NCBI GenBank assembly: GCA_964579205.1
Contig: CAZOFH010000005.1
Span: forward strand, 8,556 to 72,555
Origin: UBA7867 sp964579205
Lineage (GTDB): Bacteria > Bacillota > Clostridia > Christensenellales > UBA1242
Reading direction: 5' to 3'
Length of the DNA: 64,000 nucleotides
The translations under genes were made by a program, and so were the position numbers. Under the pieces are notes generated by a model. That model was not told where the DNA came from. It did not search any database and worked only from the letters and a program-made list of their open reading frames with translations. Positions 7,318 through 17,500 of this stretch are shown here, piece by piece (the stretch's first letter is position 1; every line of letters starts with the position of its first letter).

Positions 7318-7416
7318 CTTTCGCTGTCTCTTGTCGCTATGTGCAGACTGTTTTGATTTGGGGTTCGCCTACGGCTCACGGATCCCACGCGGTATTGCAT
7401 ACCGCTCTGAATGACA
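7318..7416. repeat. Dispersed two-hairpin repeat, copy D
   Basis: The flank CTCTTGTCGCTATGTGCAG matches copy A. The core (7360-7416) has hairpin 1 GCCTACGGC, linker CACGGATCCCACG, hairpin 2 GCGGTAT-TGC-ATACCGC and tail CTCTGAATGACA. Hairpin arms change on both sides, keeping the pairing. The rest of the 7102-7472 gap shows no gene. Confidence 0.75.
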
Positions 7417-7472
7417 AGTTTTGTAGCGGTGCTACATTTGATTTGATTGCCGCAAAAATTGGCGTTATTCAC

Positions 7473-7501
7473 TTGCCAAAAAAAAATCGAGGTGTTATAA
7501 T
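7473..7501 (+). promoter_or_regulatory. Promoter for ppa
   Basis: TTGCCA (7473-7478), 17-nt spacer, TATAAT (7496-7501), 32 nt before the ATG. Confidence 0.72.
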
Positions 7502-7533
7502 GGTAGTATTAATCTACAATTAAGGAGAAAATT

Positions 7534-8067
7534 ATGAATATTTGGCACGAAATCGAAAAAACAAGAGTAAAGGCGGACAAATTTGTCGCCGTTATCGAAA
7601 TCGCTAAGGGCAGCAAGGTAAAATACGAGTTAGACAAAGAAACTGGGATGATTATGTTTGACAGACTGCTGCACACTAGTATGGTTTACCCCGCAAACTA
7701 CGGCTTTATCCCTCGCACTCTCGGTGGCGACGGTGACCCACTAGATGTATTGGTACTGACTACCGAGGCTCTGATGCCCGGCGTTTTGGTCGAGGCGCGT
7801 CCTATCGGCGTTATCGAGATGATCGACGACGGCGAGGCTGATGAAAAAATCATCGCTGTGGCTACCTCAGACCCATTCTTTACCAATGTAAAGTCACTAG
7901 ACGACTTGCCAAAGCACACTTTTGACGAGATGGTGCACTTTTTCGCAAGATACAAAGAACTGCAAAACAAAGTCACCGAAATCAAAGGTGTACATGGTAT
8001 GGAGGCTGCGCTCAAGACTGTCAACGACAGTTTGCTCAACTACACTGCGGAATACGACCGTAATTAA
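7534..8067 (+). CDS. ppa: Inorganic pyrophosphatase, family I
   Basis: A 177-residue soluble enzyme, the usual length for bacterial family I pyrophosphatase, which hydrolyses pyrophosphate to phosphate and pulls biosynthetic reactions forward. The signature DGDPLDVLV (residues 66-74) supplies the metal-binding aspartates Asp66, Asp68 and Asp71. MVYPANYGFIPRTLGGDGDP upstream is the classic active-site segment. The ATG follows AAGGAG closely and a good promoter lies at 7473-7501. The signal peptidase gene follows after 16 nt, so the two are probably cotranscribed. Many Firmicutes use the unrelated family II enzyme, so presence of family I is a useful lineage marker. Confidence 0.96.
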   Translation: MNIWHEIEKTRVKADKFVAVIEIAKGSKVKYELDKETGMIMFDRLLHTSMVYPANYGFIPRTLGGDGDPLDVLVLTTEALMPGVLVEARPIGVIEMIDDGEADEKIIAVATSDPFFTNVKSLDDLPKHTFDEMVHFFARYKELQNKVTEIKGVHGMEAALKTVNDSLLNYTAEYDRN

Positions 8068-8083
8068 TTAAATTAGGAGAATT

Positions 8084-8833
8084 ATGCAAAACACTGATGC
8101 TAAAAAGGCTCAATCGTTGGACGACCCAACGGGGCGTATCTATTATCGCAGAATCGACCTGTTCCACGAGGCACTAGGCACAGTAATACTACTGGTGGTA
8201 GTATTTTGTATGTTTTGCGCGGTTTTTTGGCTAGGTACGCATTATGCAAAGCCTGTACAGGGTGCTAGTATGCAGCCTAATATCAACAATTATGAGACTG
8301 CCACGGGAGACATCGCGATAGTGTCGAGCATTAGCACTTATTCGCACAATAACATCATAATTGTCGATATGTTGCGCTCAAAAAATACCGACCACCTAGT
8401 ACAAGGCAGGCTACTCATCAAACGGGTCATCGCCCTCCCTGGGGATTCACTCAAACTTACTTTGGACGGCTCTAGGTACTATTTTGAACTTAAAAAGAGC
8501 GGCACTGAGGAGTTTATACGGCTGGAAGAGGCTTTTACCAATCCGATGACCAGCGCGGACAGGGCGAACGCGTTTCACTCGCAATCGGGCTGGACGGTGC
8601 ATATACCTACCAACACGGACGGGTCTATCACCATTCCGCAAAATTTCATCTTTTTCGCTGGAGACAATCGGGACGGGAGTTATGACTGCCGCAACTTTGG
8701 CCCTGTGGAGACGGATGCTTGTGTAGGCGTGGTGGAGTCGATACTCTACAAGGACAATTTTTGGAACAGGCTGTTTGCCGCGATAAGTTCTATATTCAAT
8801 GTCCAGCACACAGAGGCATATATTAGGGATTAG
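8084..8833 (+). CDS. lepB: Signal peptidase I (S26A, Ser-Lys type)
   Basis: A 249-residue membrane-bound signal peptidase of the general secretory pathway. A hydrophobic segment at about 31-51 anchors the protein. The nucleophile is Ser62 in GASMQPNI and the general base is Lys113 in LIKRVIALPGD. The C-terminal box GDNRDGSYDCRNFGPV is complete except for Cys replacing the usual Ser. Lysine as base separates it from the His-type enzyme at 6147-7040, so the two peptidases, about 1 kb apart, should serve different substrates. The gene is 16 nt after ppa with an AGGAG site. A hairpin at the stop codon probably ends the unit. Confidence 0.93.
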   Translation: MQNTDAKKAQSLDDPTGRIYYRRIDLFHEALGTVILLVVVFCMFCAVFWLGTHYAKPVQGASMQPNINNYETATGDIAIVSSISTYSHNNIIIVDMLRSKNTDHLVQGRLLIKRVIALPGDSLKLTLDGSRYYFELKKSGTEEFIRLEEAFTNPMTSADRANAFHSQSGWTVHIPTNTDGSITIPQNFIFFAGDNRDGSYDCRNFGPVETDACVGVVESILYKDNFWNRLFAAISSIFNVQHTEAYIRD

Positions 8834-8854
8834 GATTGTATCCTACCCTTTTTT
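8825..8854 (+). terminator. Terminator after the ppa-lepB unit
   Basis: AGGG-AT-TAGGAT-TGT-ATCCTA-CCCT followed by six T; it overlaps the lepB stop codon. Confidence 0.65.
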
Positions 8855-8950
8855 GTTCCCCTTTTGCCGTACGAGAGCGTCTATAGCTGTCCCAAAATGG
8901 CGCGACAGCGGGCACAGATAATGGTGGGCGCAAAATTTTCACTTTAATTT

Positions 8951-8978
8951 TTGACAAAATAATTGCGTTTTGGATAAT
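8951..8978 (+). promoter_or_regulatory. Promoter for the dnaD/B-like and dnaI unit
   Basis: TTGACA (8951-8956), 16 nt, GATAAT (8973-8978), about 38 nt before the ATG. Confidence 0.6.
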
Positions 8979-9016
8979 TTTTTGGTACACTTGACGCAAT
9001 AAAAGGAGTTTAGCGA

Positions 9017-10501
9017 ATGGCTTTTTGCAAATTTAGTAGCGAATACATAGCAAAATCTTTCACAATGATAGACAATGTTTTTTTTGCGCGGTATCTCCCT
9101 TCTACCCCACCGAAACTCACGACAATTTATCTATACGGGCTGTACCTCTGTTCGCTCGAGGGCGATGCGACGCAAAACAACACGGTGGAGAGGTTTGCTG
9201 AGGCGCTGGGCTACGATGTCGAGGATATCGTCGACGCGTACAACTATTGGGAGGAGCAAGGACTGGTGCGCGTAGTTTCTACCCAGCCAATGCAGGTACA
9301 ATATCAACCGATTAGAGGGGCTAGTAGTGCCAACCGCCGCTACTCAAAGGACAAGTACACCAATTTTAATATCGAAATCCAAAAAATCATCAGCGACAGG
9401 CAGATTACGCCGAATGAATTTGAGGAATACTACGCGCTAATGGAGGGGTTTTGTCTACCAGACGGGCGCAAAATCGACCCTATGGCGCTACTGCTGATAG
9501 CGAGATTTTGCACACAGATAAAGGGTGCGGGGATAAATTATCGCTATATCACCACGGTCGCAAAGAATTGGGCGTGCGAGGGCTACGTGACGGCGGAGCA
9601 GGTCGAGCAAAAACTCAGCGCGTACACCACGCAAAATAAGGAAATCACCCAGATTATCAAGGCTTTGGGGAGCAGCAAAAAGCCGAGCGTGGAGGAATAC
9701 GACTATCTACACAAATGGACGCAGCAGATGGAATTCACCGTCAATGTCATCTGTTTCGTCGCCAAATCTATCAAAAAAAGTGCGGGTATTAGCGGCTTTG
9801 AAAAACTGGACAAAAAACTGCAAAAGTACTATGAGGCGCGGATTTTTAGCGAAGAGGAAATCGCCACGTTTGAAGAAAACAAAGACGCGATTTTTTCGCT
9901 GGCACGCAGTATCAACCGCACTTTGGGGCTATTCTATGACGATGTGAGCAACGAGGTCGAGACCTACATTACCCCGTGGCTAGGTCTCGGGTTTGACGCG
10001 GAGACGCTATTGCAAATTGCCCAAAACTGTTACCTAAAATCAAAGCGCACGCTGGCTGCGCTCAACACCGAGATAAATACCCTATTCGAAAAAGGTATCG
10101 TCACTCATGCCGCTTATACCGAGCATCTCAAAGGTCAAGAGACAACCAAGAGTCATTTGGCCGCCATCCTCAAAAAACTCAATATTGAGCGAAATGTCAC
10201 AAGCCTAGATATGGAGTTTTGGCAACGGTGGACGTACACGTGGGGATTTGTGCCTGATGTCATCGATATTGCTGTAATATTCGCCAGCAAACGCGGCGCA
10301 AACATAACTTATATAAACACCCTCCTCGCCGACTGGCACAGTCAAAACATTCACTCGACTGACGACGCACGAGCAGCACTACAAAAAATCGAAAACGCTG
10401 CACCAAAATCGGCACAAAATTCCGCAAAAATCAACAAACGTAAGTATTCACAAGAGGAGCAGCAGTCTATCTTTGACAACTTTAACGAAATCGAACTCTA
10501 A
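9017..10501 (+). CDS. DnaD/DnaB-like replication initiation (helicase loading) protein
   Basis: A 494-residue protein of the DnaD/DnaB primosome family of Firmicutes. The N-terminal 90 residues (TIYLYGLYLCSLEGD, then ERFAEALGYDVEDIVDAYNYWEEQGLV) form a winged-helix domain like that of DnaD. A first DDBH2-type helical domain lies near residues 135-195 (FEEYYALMEGFCLPDGRKID, then YRYITTVAKNWACEGY). A second lies near 395-455 (FWQRWTYTWGFVPDVIDIA, then YINTLLADWHSQNI). These proteins remodel origin DNA and help place the replicative helicase. dnaI begins 12 nt downstream with its own AGGAG, matching the classic dnaB-dnaI pairing. Two DDBH2 units favour DnaB-like over short DnaD, but naming is left open. 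Confidence 0.88.
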   Translation: MAFCKFSSEYIAKSFTMIDNVFFARYLPSTPPKLTTIYLYGLYLCSLEGDATQNNTVERFAEALGYDVEDIVDAYNYWEEQGLVRVVSTQPMQVQYQPIRGASSANRRYSKDKYTNFNIEIQKIISDRQITPNEFEEYYALMEGFCLPDGRKIDPMALLLIARFCTQIKGAGINYRYITTVAKNWACEGYVTAEQVEQKLSAYTTQNKEITQIIKALGSSKKPSVEEYDYLHKWTQQMEFTVNVICFVAKSIKKSAGISGFEKLDKKLQKYYEARIFSEEEIATFEENKDAIFSLARSINRTLGLFYDDVSNEVETYITPWLGLGFDAETLLQIAQNCYLKSKRTLAALNTEINTLFEKGIVTHAAYTEHLKGQETTKSHLAAILKKLNIERNVTSLDMEFWQRWTYTWGFVPDVIDIAVIFASKRGANITYINTLLADWHSQNIHSTDDARAALQKIENAAPKSAQNSAKINKRKYSQEEQQSIFDNFNEIEL

Positions 10502-10513
10502 AAAGGAGTAAAA

Positions 10514-11443
10514 ATGAACAAAACTCAAATTATTATCAATGAATTGCAGCAGATAAACACCCACTGCGCTTATGCCGAACTAAAGGCAAAGAACAACCTC
10601 AGCATCGCCAGACAAGACGCGGATTTTGCTGATATTGATGCCAAAATAAGGAAATTGAAACTCGACCTCAGCAAGACAGACGACCTCGCACAAATCAAAA
10701 AAATCAACACTTCTATCGCCTCACTACAAAAGAAACTGCCGACTATTCTCAGCAAACTCGGGCTCAGCCTAGACAGCCTCACCCCGCAATACGCGTGCCC
10801 GATTTGCCACGACACAGGATATGACAATGGCAGCCACTGCGCTTGCCTTACCGCAAAAGTAAAGGCAGCGCTAGCCAAGCAATGCGGGCTGCAAAACAAC
10901 CTGCAATACTCCTTTGCTACCAGCGACCCAAAACTAGTAGAGAGCGACAGCAGTCTCAAAAAGGCGTATGCGGTAGCGCAAAAATATGTAGCGAATTTCC
11001 CCAATTTTAAATATCCAAATCTAGTATTCGTCGGCAATGTCGGTGCGGGCAAGACTTATCTCATACAATGCATTGCCAATGCCCTAATCGAGCGCGGCAA
11101 CTATGTCACATTCTCCACTGCCTTTGACCTAAACCGCACTATCCAAAACTCATTTGGCACGAATTCGCAAGAGCGCGAAGCGATGCTAGCGCCATTCTTT
11201 GAGAGCGACCTACTGATTATCGACGACCTCGGGAGTGAGCCGATTATCAAAAATGTCACTTTGGAAAATCTATTTTGCGTCATCAACGAGCGCCAATCGC
11301 GCAATTTGCCGATAATCATCAGTACCAATCTCAATCTCGAGGAATTGCAAGAGCGGTACGGCGACAGGCTAGCGTCACGCATTTTCAACAAACGCATCAA
11401 TCTCCTCATTCCCTTTTTGGGCAAAGACCTGCGTGTCAATTAG
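10514..11443 (+). CDS. dnaI: Primosomal helicase loader DnaI
   Basis: A 309-residue AAA+ ATPase that loads the replicative helicase. The N-terminal part is helical and charged, followed by a zinc-binding segment YACPICHDTGYDNGSHCACL (Cys95, Cys98, Cys109, Cys111), a hallmark of DnaI. Walker A is GNVGAGKT (174-181) and Walker B LLIIDD (233-238). STNLNLEEL, then YGDRLASRIF, contains the sensor-1 and arginine-finger region seen in DnaC/DnaI proteins. The gene lies 12 nt after the DnaD/B-like gene and ends at a strong terminator at 11447-11499. Confidence 0.93.
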   Translation: MNKTQIIINELQQINTHCAYAELKAKNNLSIARQDADFADIDAKIRKLKLDLSKTDDLAQIKKINTSIASLQKKLPTILSKLGLSLDSLTPQYACPICHDTGYDNGSHCACLTAKVKAALAKQCGLQNNLQYSFATSDPKLVESDSSLKKAYAVAQKYVANFPNFKYPNLVFVGNVGAGKTYLIQCIANALIERGNYVTFSTAFDLNRTIQNSFGTNSQEREAMLAPFFESDLLIIDDLGSEPIIKNVTLENLFCVINERQSRNLPIIISTNLNLEELQERYGDRLASRIFNKRINLLIPFLGKDLRVN

Positions 11444-11446
11444 TCA

Positions 11447-11499
11447 AATAAAAAAAGAAGTTTATCCAAGTTTCAGCCCAGATAGACTTCTTTTTTTAT
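11447..11499. terminator. Bidirectional terminator between convergent dnaI and the giant lipoprotein
   Basis: AAAAAAAGAAGT and ACTTCTTTTTTT pair around a loop that also holds TATC/GATA. A-run and T-run on both sides let it serve both convergent genes. Confidence 0.8.
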
Positions 11500-11524
11500 T
11501 CAGAGTATTTATCTAGCCACCTTT

Positions 11525-14500
11525 TTAGGCGTGTTCTGTAGTCCACTCAATCGACCACTCGTACTCTCCTGTCGTCACCTCTACTCGTTTGAAGCGTGGG
11601 TATAGCCCTGCGAGGTTGGTAAATGCAACATTGAGCGAACTGTCATAAACAGCGATTTCGCGGTCATTGATGTGAGCGCTTGACTGCAGTTCTTCTAGAG
11701 TCTGATTATTTACATCACTATAACTCTTGAGATTGCTCTCAGTAATCGAGTCTGTAGAGCAGTAGTAACTACTAGCAGAAGTAGGTGTACTACCGATAGT
11801 CGGATAACTCTTGATAAAGTTGGTAGTGATGACAGAGTTGTAGATAACACCAGTACCTGTAGCACCACCACAGATTAGACCTGCATAAATGGTGGTAGGC
11901 TCTGTTTCGCCTGTAGCGGCACTAGTCACATAAAACTCGTTGTAACGGATGATACCCGCGCTAATCGTACTAGCGATATAAGCACCATTTTCTACAAATC
12001 CGATGATACCACCGAGCATCGCTTGTTTTCCGTCCGTAGTAATCGTACCGTAGTTTACAGAGTATGTCGAATATCCATAACCCATCATACCTGTGATACC
12101 AGCCGCAGCACTGAGAGCGTCCTCAGAATTGATATCACTAGAGGTAATCGTACCGTAGTTTTTACACCCGTAATTGTATGAGTAGTATTGTACTGAAGTG
12201 TATTTTGCCTCGGTCAATTCAGATGGCGCATCGTATGCTATACCTATGCTAGCACCCGCGATACCACCAGCAAAAATACCACAGACTGCACCACTATTAT
12301 TGTTTTCGTCCATTGCACTAGAACCGTTGACACAGTCGATAACCTTACCATTATTGTTCATACCTACGATACCACCGACAAATAATGTATCGCACGTGTC
12401 ACTATAAATCTTTAGGTCGAGCATATTGGTACACTTTTCAATCACTCCGACAAAGCCTTGGTTGTACAAGTGTCGCACGTTCTCGGTACCGTAATTGAGT
12501 ACTCCTGCCCAAATCTTTTGGTCAGATACCACACCAGCGATACCACCGATGCAATAATTGATCGTGGTGCCGTTGATTACTTGAGGCGCTACGAATCTAC
12601 CACTGACTACATCTACACGGTTGCCTGATTCGTTGACTTTCGCATCATCACCTTTGATATGACAGTTGTAGATAACGCCAGCGTTGTTCGATACCAAGAT
12701 ACCGTTGTTTATCGCACGCAAGCCACTAGCATCCAGAGTGTTTACCTCTACCGTCAGGTTGGTAATGATACCTGAGTAGTTTTGGAATGCGGTATCATCA
12801 TATTCACTGCCATCCCCCATAATGATTGGATCGAGTACGGTACCTGTCAATGCGTTCCAGATATACATACCTTGCGACTCAACGACTTGATAATTCTTGA
12901 TAGCGAATCCAGCACCGTCAAAACCACCGCGGAAATTCAAGTTTGTGTACTTTGGCGCTGCACCCGAGTTGTTGTCATAAAATTCTGCTGGGTACATAAT
13001 GTTGGTAGTCGCTGCCGAATAAGTCTGCTTTAATTCGTCCAAATCAGGTAGTACAATATCATTTTTGAGTCTAAAGTACTTTTCTGGCAACCAGAAGACA
13101 TATTGCAGTTGCTCTACACTAGCCACTACGAATGGGTCGTTTCTAGTACCAGTACCAGATTCAAAGCAGTCGAATACCACTTCGGCGACATCGAGCGCAA
13201 TGGCTTGACTACCGAATGCCTTACCTTTGCTATTTACGACAGACATTTCCATATTCCTGAATGTCCCCAACTGCCAGAATGCTGTGCCACCTTTTTGAGA
13301 ATTCAGATTGAGTTCGTCATCGAATTTATAGTCTTTTGCATTCAATGGCAACTTCTCAAGTTTTGTCATATTGTTGTTTAGATAGTATTTGATCAAGATG
13401 CGGTCAGCCTCGATTTTCTCCTCTTGGCTGTTATTGATTATCGAAATGCCACAACCTTCCAAATCCCAAGAAATACGCACTTTACCATTGAGTTGGTCGA
13501 GTTTGAATGAGCCAGCCTTTGGATCATTGAGTTTTCCTGCTGAAAATTCGTACGTGGTACTATTCAAGAATAGAATGCTAGGGTCGGTCTCATTCTTTCT
13601 GCTCTCAGCCAATATTATATTATTTGCACCAGAACCCTTGATATGTGCCTTGATGTGATAAATGTATGTCGCACCGTCGCTCGATACACTCTCAGGCACG
13701 CGAGGCATTGTACATTTCTGCTCAGAAAGATTTTCAGTGTCAACAGTCTCAGGCTGCACAATCTCATTCTCACCTAGCGTAATTTCACGCGAAATGCTCA
13801 GCTTAAAGTTGACATCATTGGCCGTTTGCAGAGTTCTCAGTTCTTCCGTCTCTATCCAAGCGAGCCTTCCGTCCTCGTCAATGTACAGAATCATAGATTC
13901 GGCATCCTCACCACTACCCATTATCTGAGTCCCGAGGTCAGGCAACTTCATCAGTTTTGTGAGAGGATTAGCGTTCCAATTTGCGTTTACATATCCCTCG
14001 ATAGCCGTACTACCTACAGTAGGGATACCTTTTATCCTCACGTACACTTCGTCAATGATTTGACCTTTGAGCCCTACAAAGTCTGCCCCTTCAAAGTCAA
14101 ATGCACTCTTGTTGAGGATTACATTCTGATATTCACTCGCACCATTTACCTTGTATTTTAGGTCGTAGTTGTTGAGCAAAATCTCATCTGTCCAAGTAAT
14201 ATTACCGTCAGCCACACCCAAGTCTTGGACAGCGCCGCCGTAGATGATTTTGAATGAATTTTGCGCATCACTAGTCAGATAAATCGGATTGGCAGTATTG
14301 CCGTACCAATCGTTACCGATCGCATACATAGACACGCTGAATTCACCATTATCTGTGCCAAACACATCAGATGCGACAAAGCGATTGGCAGTCTGGTCTG
14401 ACAAATCAAATTCAATCGGGCTAAAGTTTTCTACCGTGGTACCCACGCCACTGATGCTGAGAGCATACTTTGTAGCACCTGTAAATCCTATCCAGTCGCC

Positions 14501-17500
14501 GCCACCGTCACGGATACCAAAGTCGAATTCGCCATTGCTATCAATGCGCGCATTTGCACCGCTACGGTCGATATTGCGAGCCTGATATACATTGCCATTA
14601 GGCAGCAAATCGTTGTATACCAGAGCGGTATTGCTATATGTGCCGTTCGGAGTAAAGAGTTTGTTTACCAAAGCCCCTTGCGACAAGTCACTGCTGAGAT
14701 ACCCTATACTTACCTCTTTGCCATTGAGCGTCTGCTCGGTCTTGGCTGTTTCGCCACCTTTCACTTGAAACTGCAGTTTGAATGCACCATAGTTGGCAGC
14801 GAAGCCCATATCGCTCAGCATTTCGCTGTAATTGGTGGTGTCAGCAGTCCTGTCGAGTACCATTTTGGTAGTCGCGCCGTAGGTCATATAAATCTTGTAC
14901 CCTGTAGCACCTATGATTTGGTTCCAGCATACTTTACCTGATTTTACATACCAACCATTGAATGAGGCTGTATTGCTCACTTCTGTCCCAGAAAGGACTG
15001 GTGTCACAGTGTTTGGCTCCAATTTGTCGAGTTTGCTGACTAGTACATCCCCGACTACTGCCTGCGAGCCGACTAGATTTTGACCATTACCTAGAGCCTG
15101 AGTCGTCACTTGATAGAGTTTGTTTGGGGTTAGCAATGTGCTATTCACCTCAAAATAGGTGTTGTTTGCGCCCAAAGTAGTAGTAATAGTATCTCCTGTA
15201 GGAGTGTACTGGCTACCTGATAGCGTCACTTCTCTAAACTCTAGTTTTACACCCTTTGACGAAGCATTATTGTTGACCACTACCACATTGCTACCCTCTA
15301 CATTGATAGTAGGTGCTGAGTAGATAGTCATAATCTGCTTTTTACTCACGCGGCTAGACATCATCAAGTAATTCTTGCCGTCTATTGTCACGCTAGTTTG
15401 TCCCTCGTTAGGTACAACAGTGACATATACTTGGTACTCACCGCCGAACTCGCCTGTTTCGCTATCGGTAAAGATATCTGCTAGCGTTTTGCCAGTACCG
15501 GCAGTCGCGTGATACCCTGTAGCAGTGTAGAGGTTGAGTGAGTAGTTTGAGTTTTTGGCTGCGTCATAATCTATGTAGTAGGTCAACTGATTTTCCGTCG
15601 CAACTGCTAGTTGGTCATCGAATTTTTGCAGAGTGACCTTGTACCGAGCAGTGGTGCGCTCTTGCAACACTTGCCAATTTAGCACAGGCTCGCCGTCAGC
15701 ATTGCTCGATAGATACACACCAGTCGCTTCTGCTAGACGAGTAAAGTACTTTGCCTCAGAAAATTCGCTAGTGATGCGGCGAATAATAGAACCCTCTACA
15801 CCAGACTTGTACCCCACCTGCTGGATTTTGATGTAATAATTCATACCAGACCAGTTCGGCGAAATGTTATATGATGCGTTACCACTCGCATCAGCCTGCA
15901 CTGTAGTGTTGACCAAAACTTCTTCTCTAGCGAGGTCTGATTTTTGGTAAATCATTACATTAAAATAGCCTTGGCTCTGAGCGTATTCCCCAGCGCTCCA
16001 TTTGATCAGTTGATTTTCATCATCTATTGTAATGTTGCTAGTGCTGATACGAGGTAATTTGAATACCGTCACAGCCGAGCCCGCAGGGTCATTAGGGTTG
16101 AGCGTGTATGTCGCGACATTACTATCATACACCCTGCTCTCGGTACCGTGCAGCGCCTTGATAGTGATAGTGAGCGGGTTGCCGCTACCGCACCAAGTAC
16201 CCTCATCAGTCAACGCACTCAATGTGGTCGAGTTTGTCGACAGAGTAATTACTTCGGTATCGCCGCTGCTATTTTTAATCGTCAACTGATATGACTTTAT
16301 GATACTAGTGATATTGTCTAATGTGACTTGAGAATTCGTCCACGATATCACACCAGAATCGCTAATCGTCAGCACAGGAGTAGCCAACTTGCAGATTTCT
16401 AGCCCTTGACTCATATAACTAGAGAGATATGACGCATTGTCACCCTTTGCCTGTACTACAAATTCATAGTTGCCCGCAGTCACCAATTTTTGCCCGAAAA
16501 TGTGAGTCGAAAAGTCAAAACTTGGCGCATATTGATTGCTAGGAGTGATATTCTCCTCTACAGCGAGCGGCTCTGATTCACCAGACTTGTACAGGTACAC
16601 CGTGTACGATTGCACCGCTGAGCCTGAGTATGACCACGACAAAGTATTGTCGTTGACCGCCAAATTTATTGGGGTCGGCACGATGCGGATATCCAATTCA
16701 TCCGAGAATAGCGAGTTGATGAGATATGTGTCGTCTGTGTCTACTACTGTAGTGTATTCGGTACCAGTGATTTTGGTCTGAATAGAAATCCTATAGTTTT
16801 GGCTACTGCTCAAGTTTGAGAGTACTACCGAGGTGTCATTTATGCTGAGATTGTTAGACAATTCAGCATCATTTAGTTTGATAACGTAGCGGATGCCAGT
16901 GTTTTCCAGACCAATGTTCACATCCTCCACCTTATCCCACACCAGCACACCATCTAGCACGCGCAAATTCTTTGGCGCATCCATTTGATACGTCTTGATA
17001 GTGTCTGACCAGTCACCGTTTACATAGTCTACACCAGTAGTGTTTGTGTTGATAGCACGGAGGCTAAAACTATAAAATCCGTCGCCGTCCAAATCATCTA
17101 GCGCTTCCGCAATAGACAGAGTCGATGAAGCTGACTGAATAGTTTTGAGCGTAATATCCTCTTCGCCAGTGTGCGCAATTCTAATTTCCACCGCACTCGC
17201 ATTGATTCTATTCCCCGCATCATCTAGCAGCCCTGATGAGCCGCCCCATGTCAGGTTGCCATCGCTAATCGACATCGAAGATTTGGCAATCTTGTTGTAA
17301 CGGTCTACACGCATAGCGCTACTAGTCAGACTGTCGATAAAGTATGTATCGGTATTTTTTGCATACATAGAGATATCAGCATAACTTTGCGAATTAAAGT
17401 CCGCGCTAGTAGGTGAATAACTGTAGTTAGTTTGATTTTCCACACTAGCGATATCCACTGTCTTACCATTGCCAAAATTGATGGTGTATGTCTCAGCATT

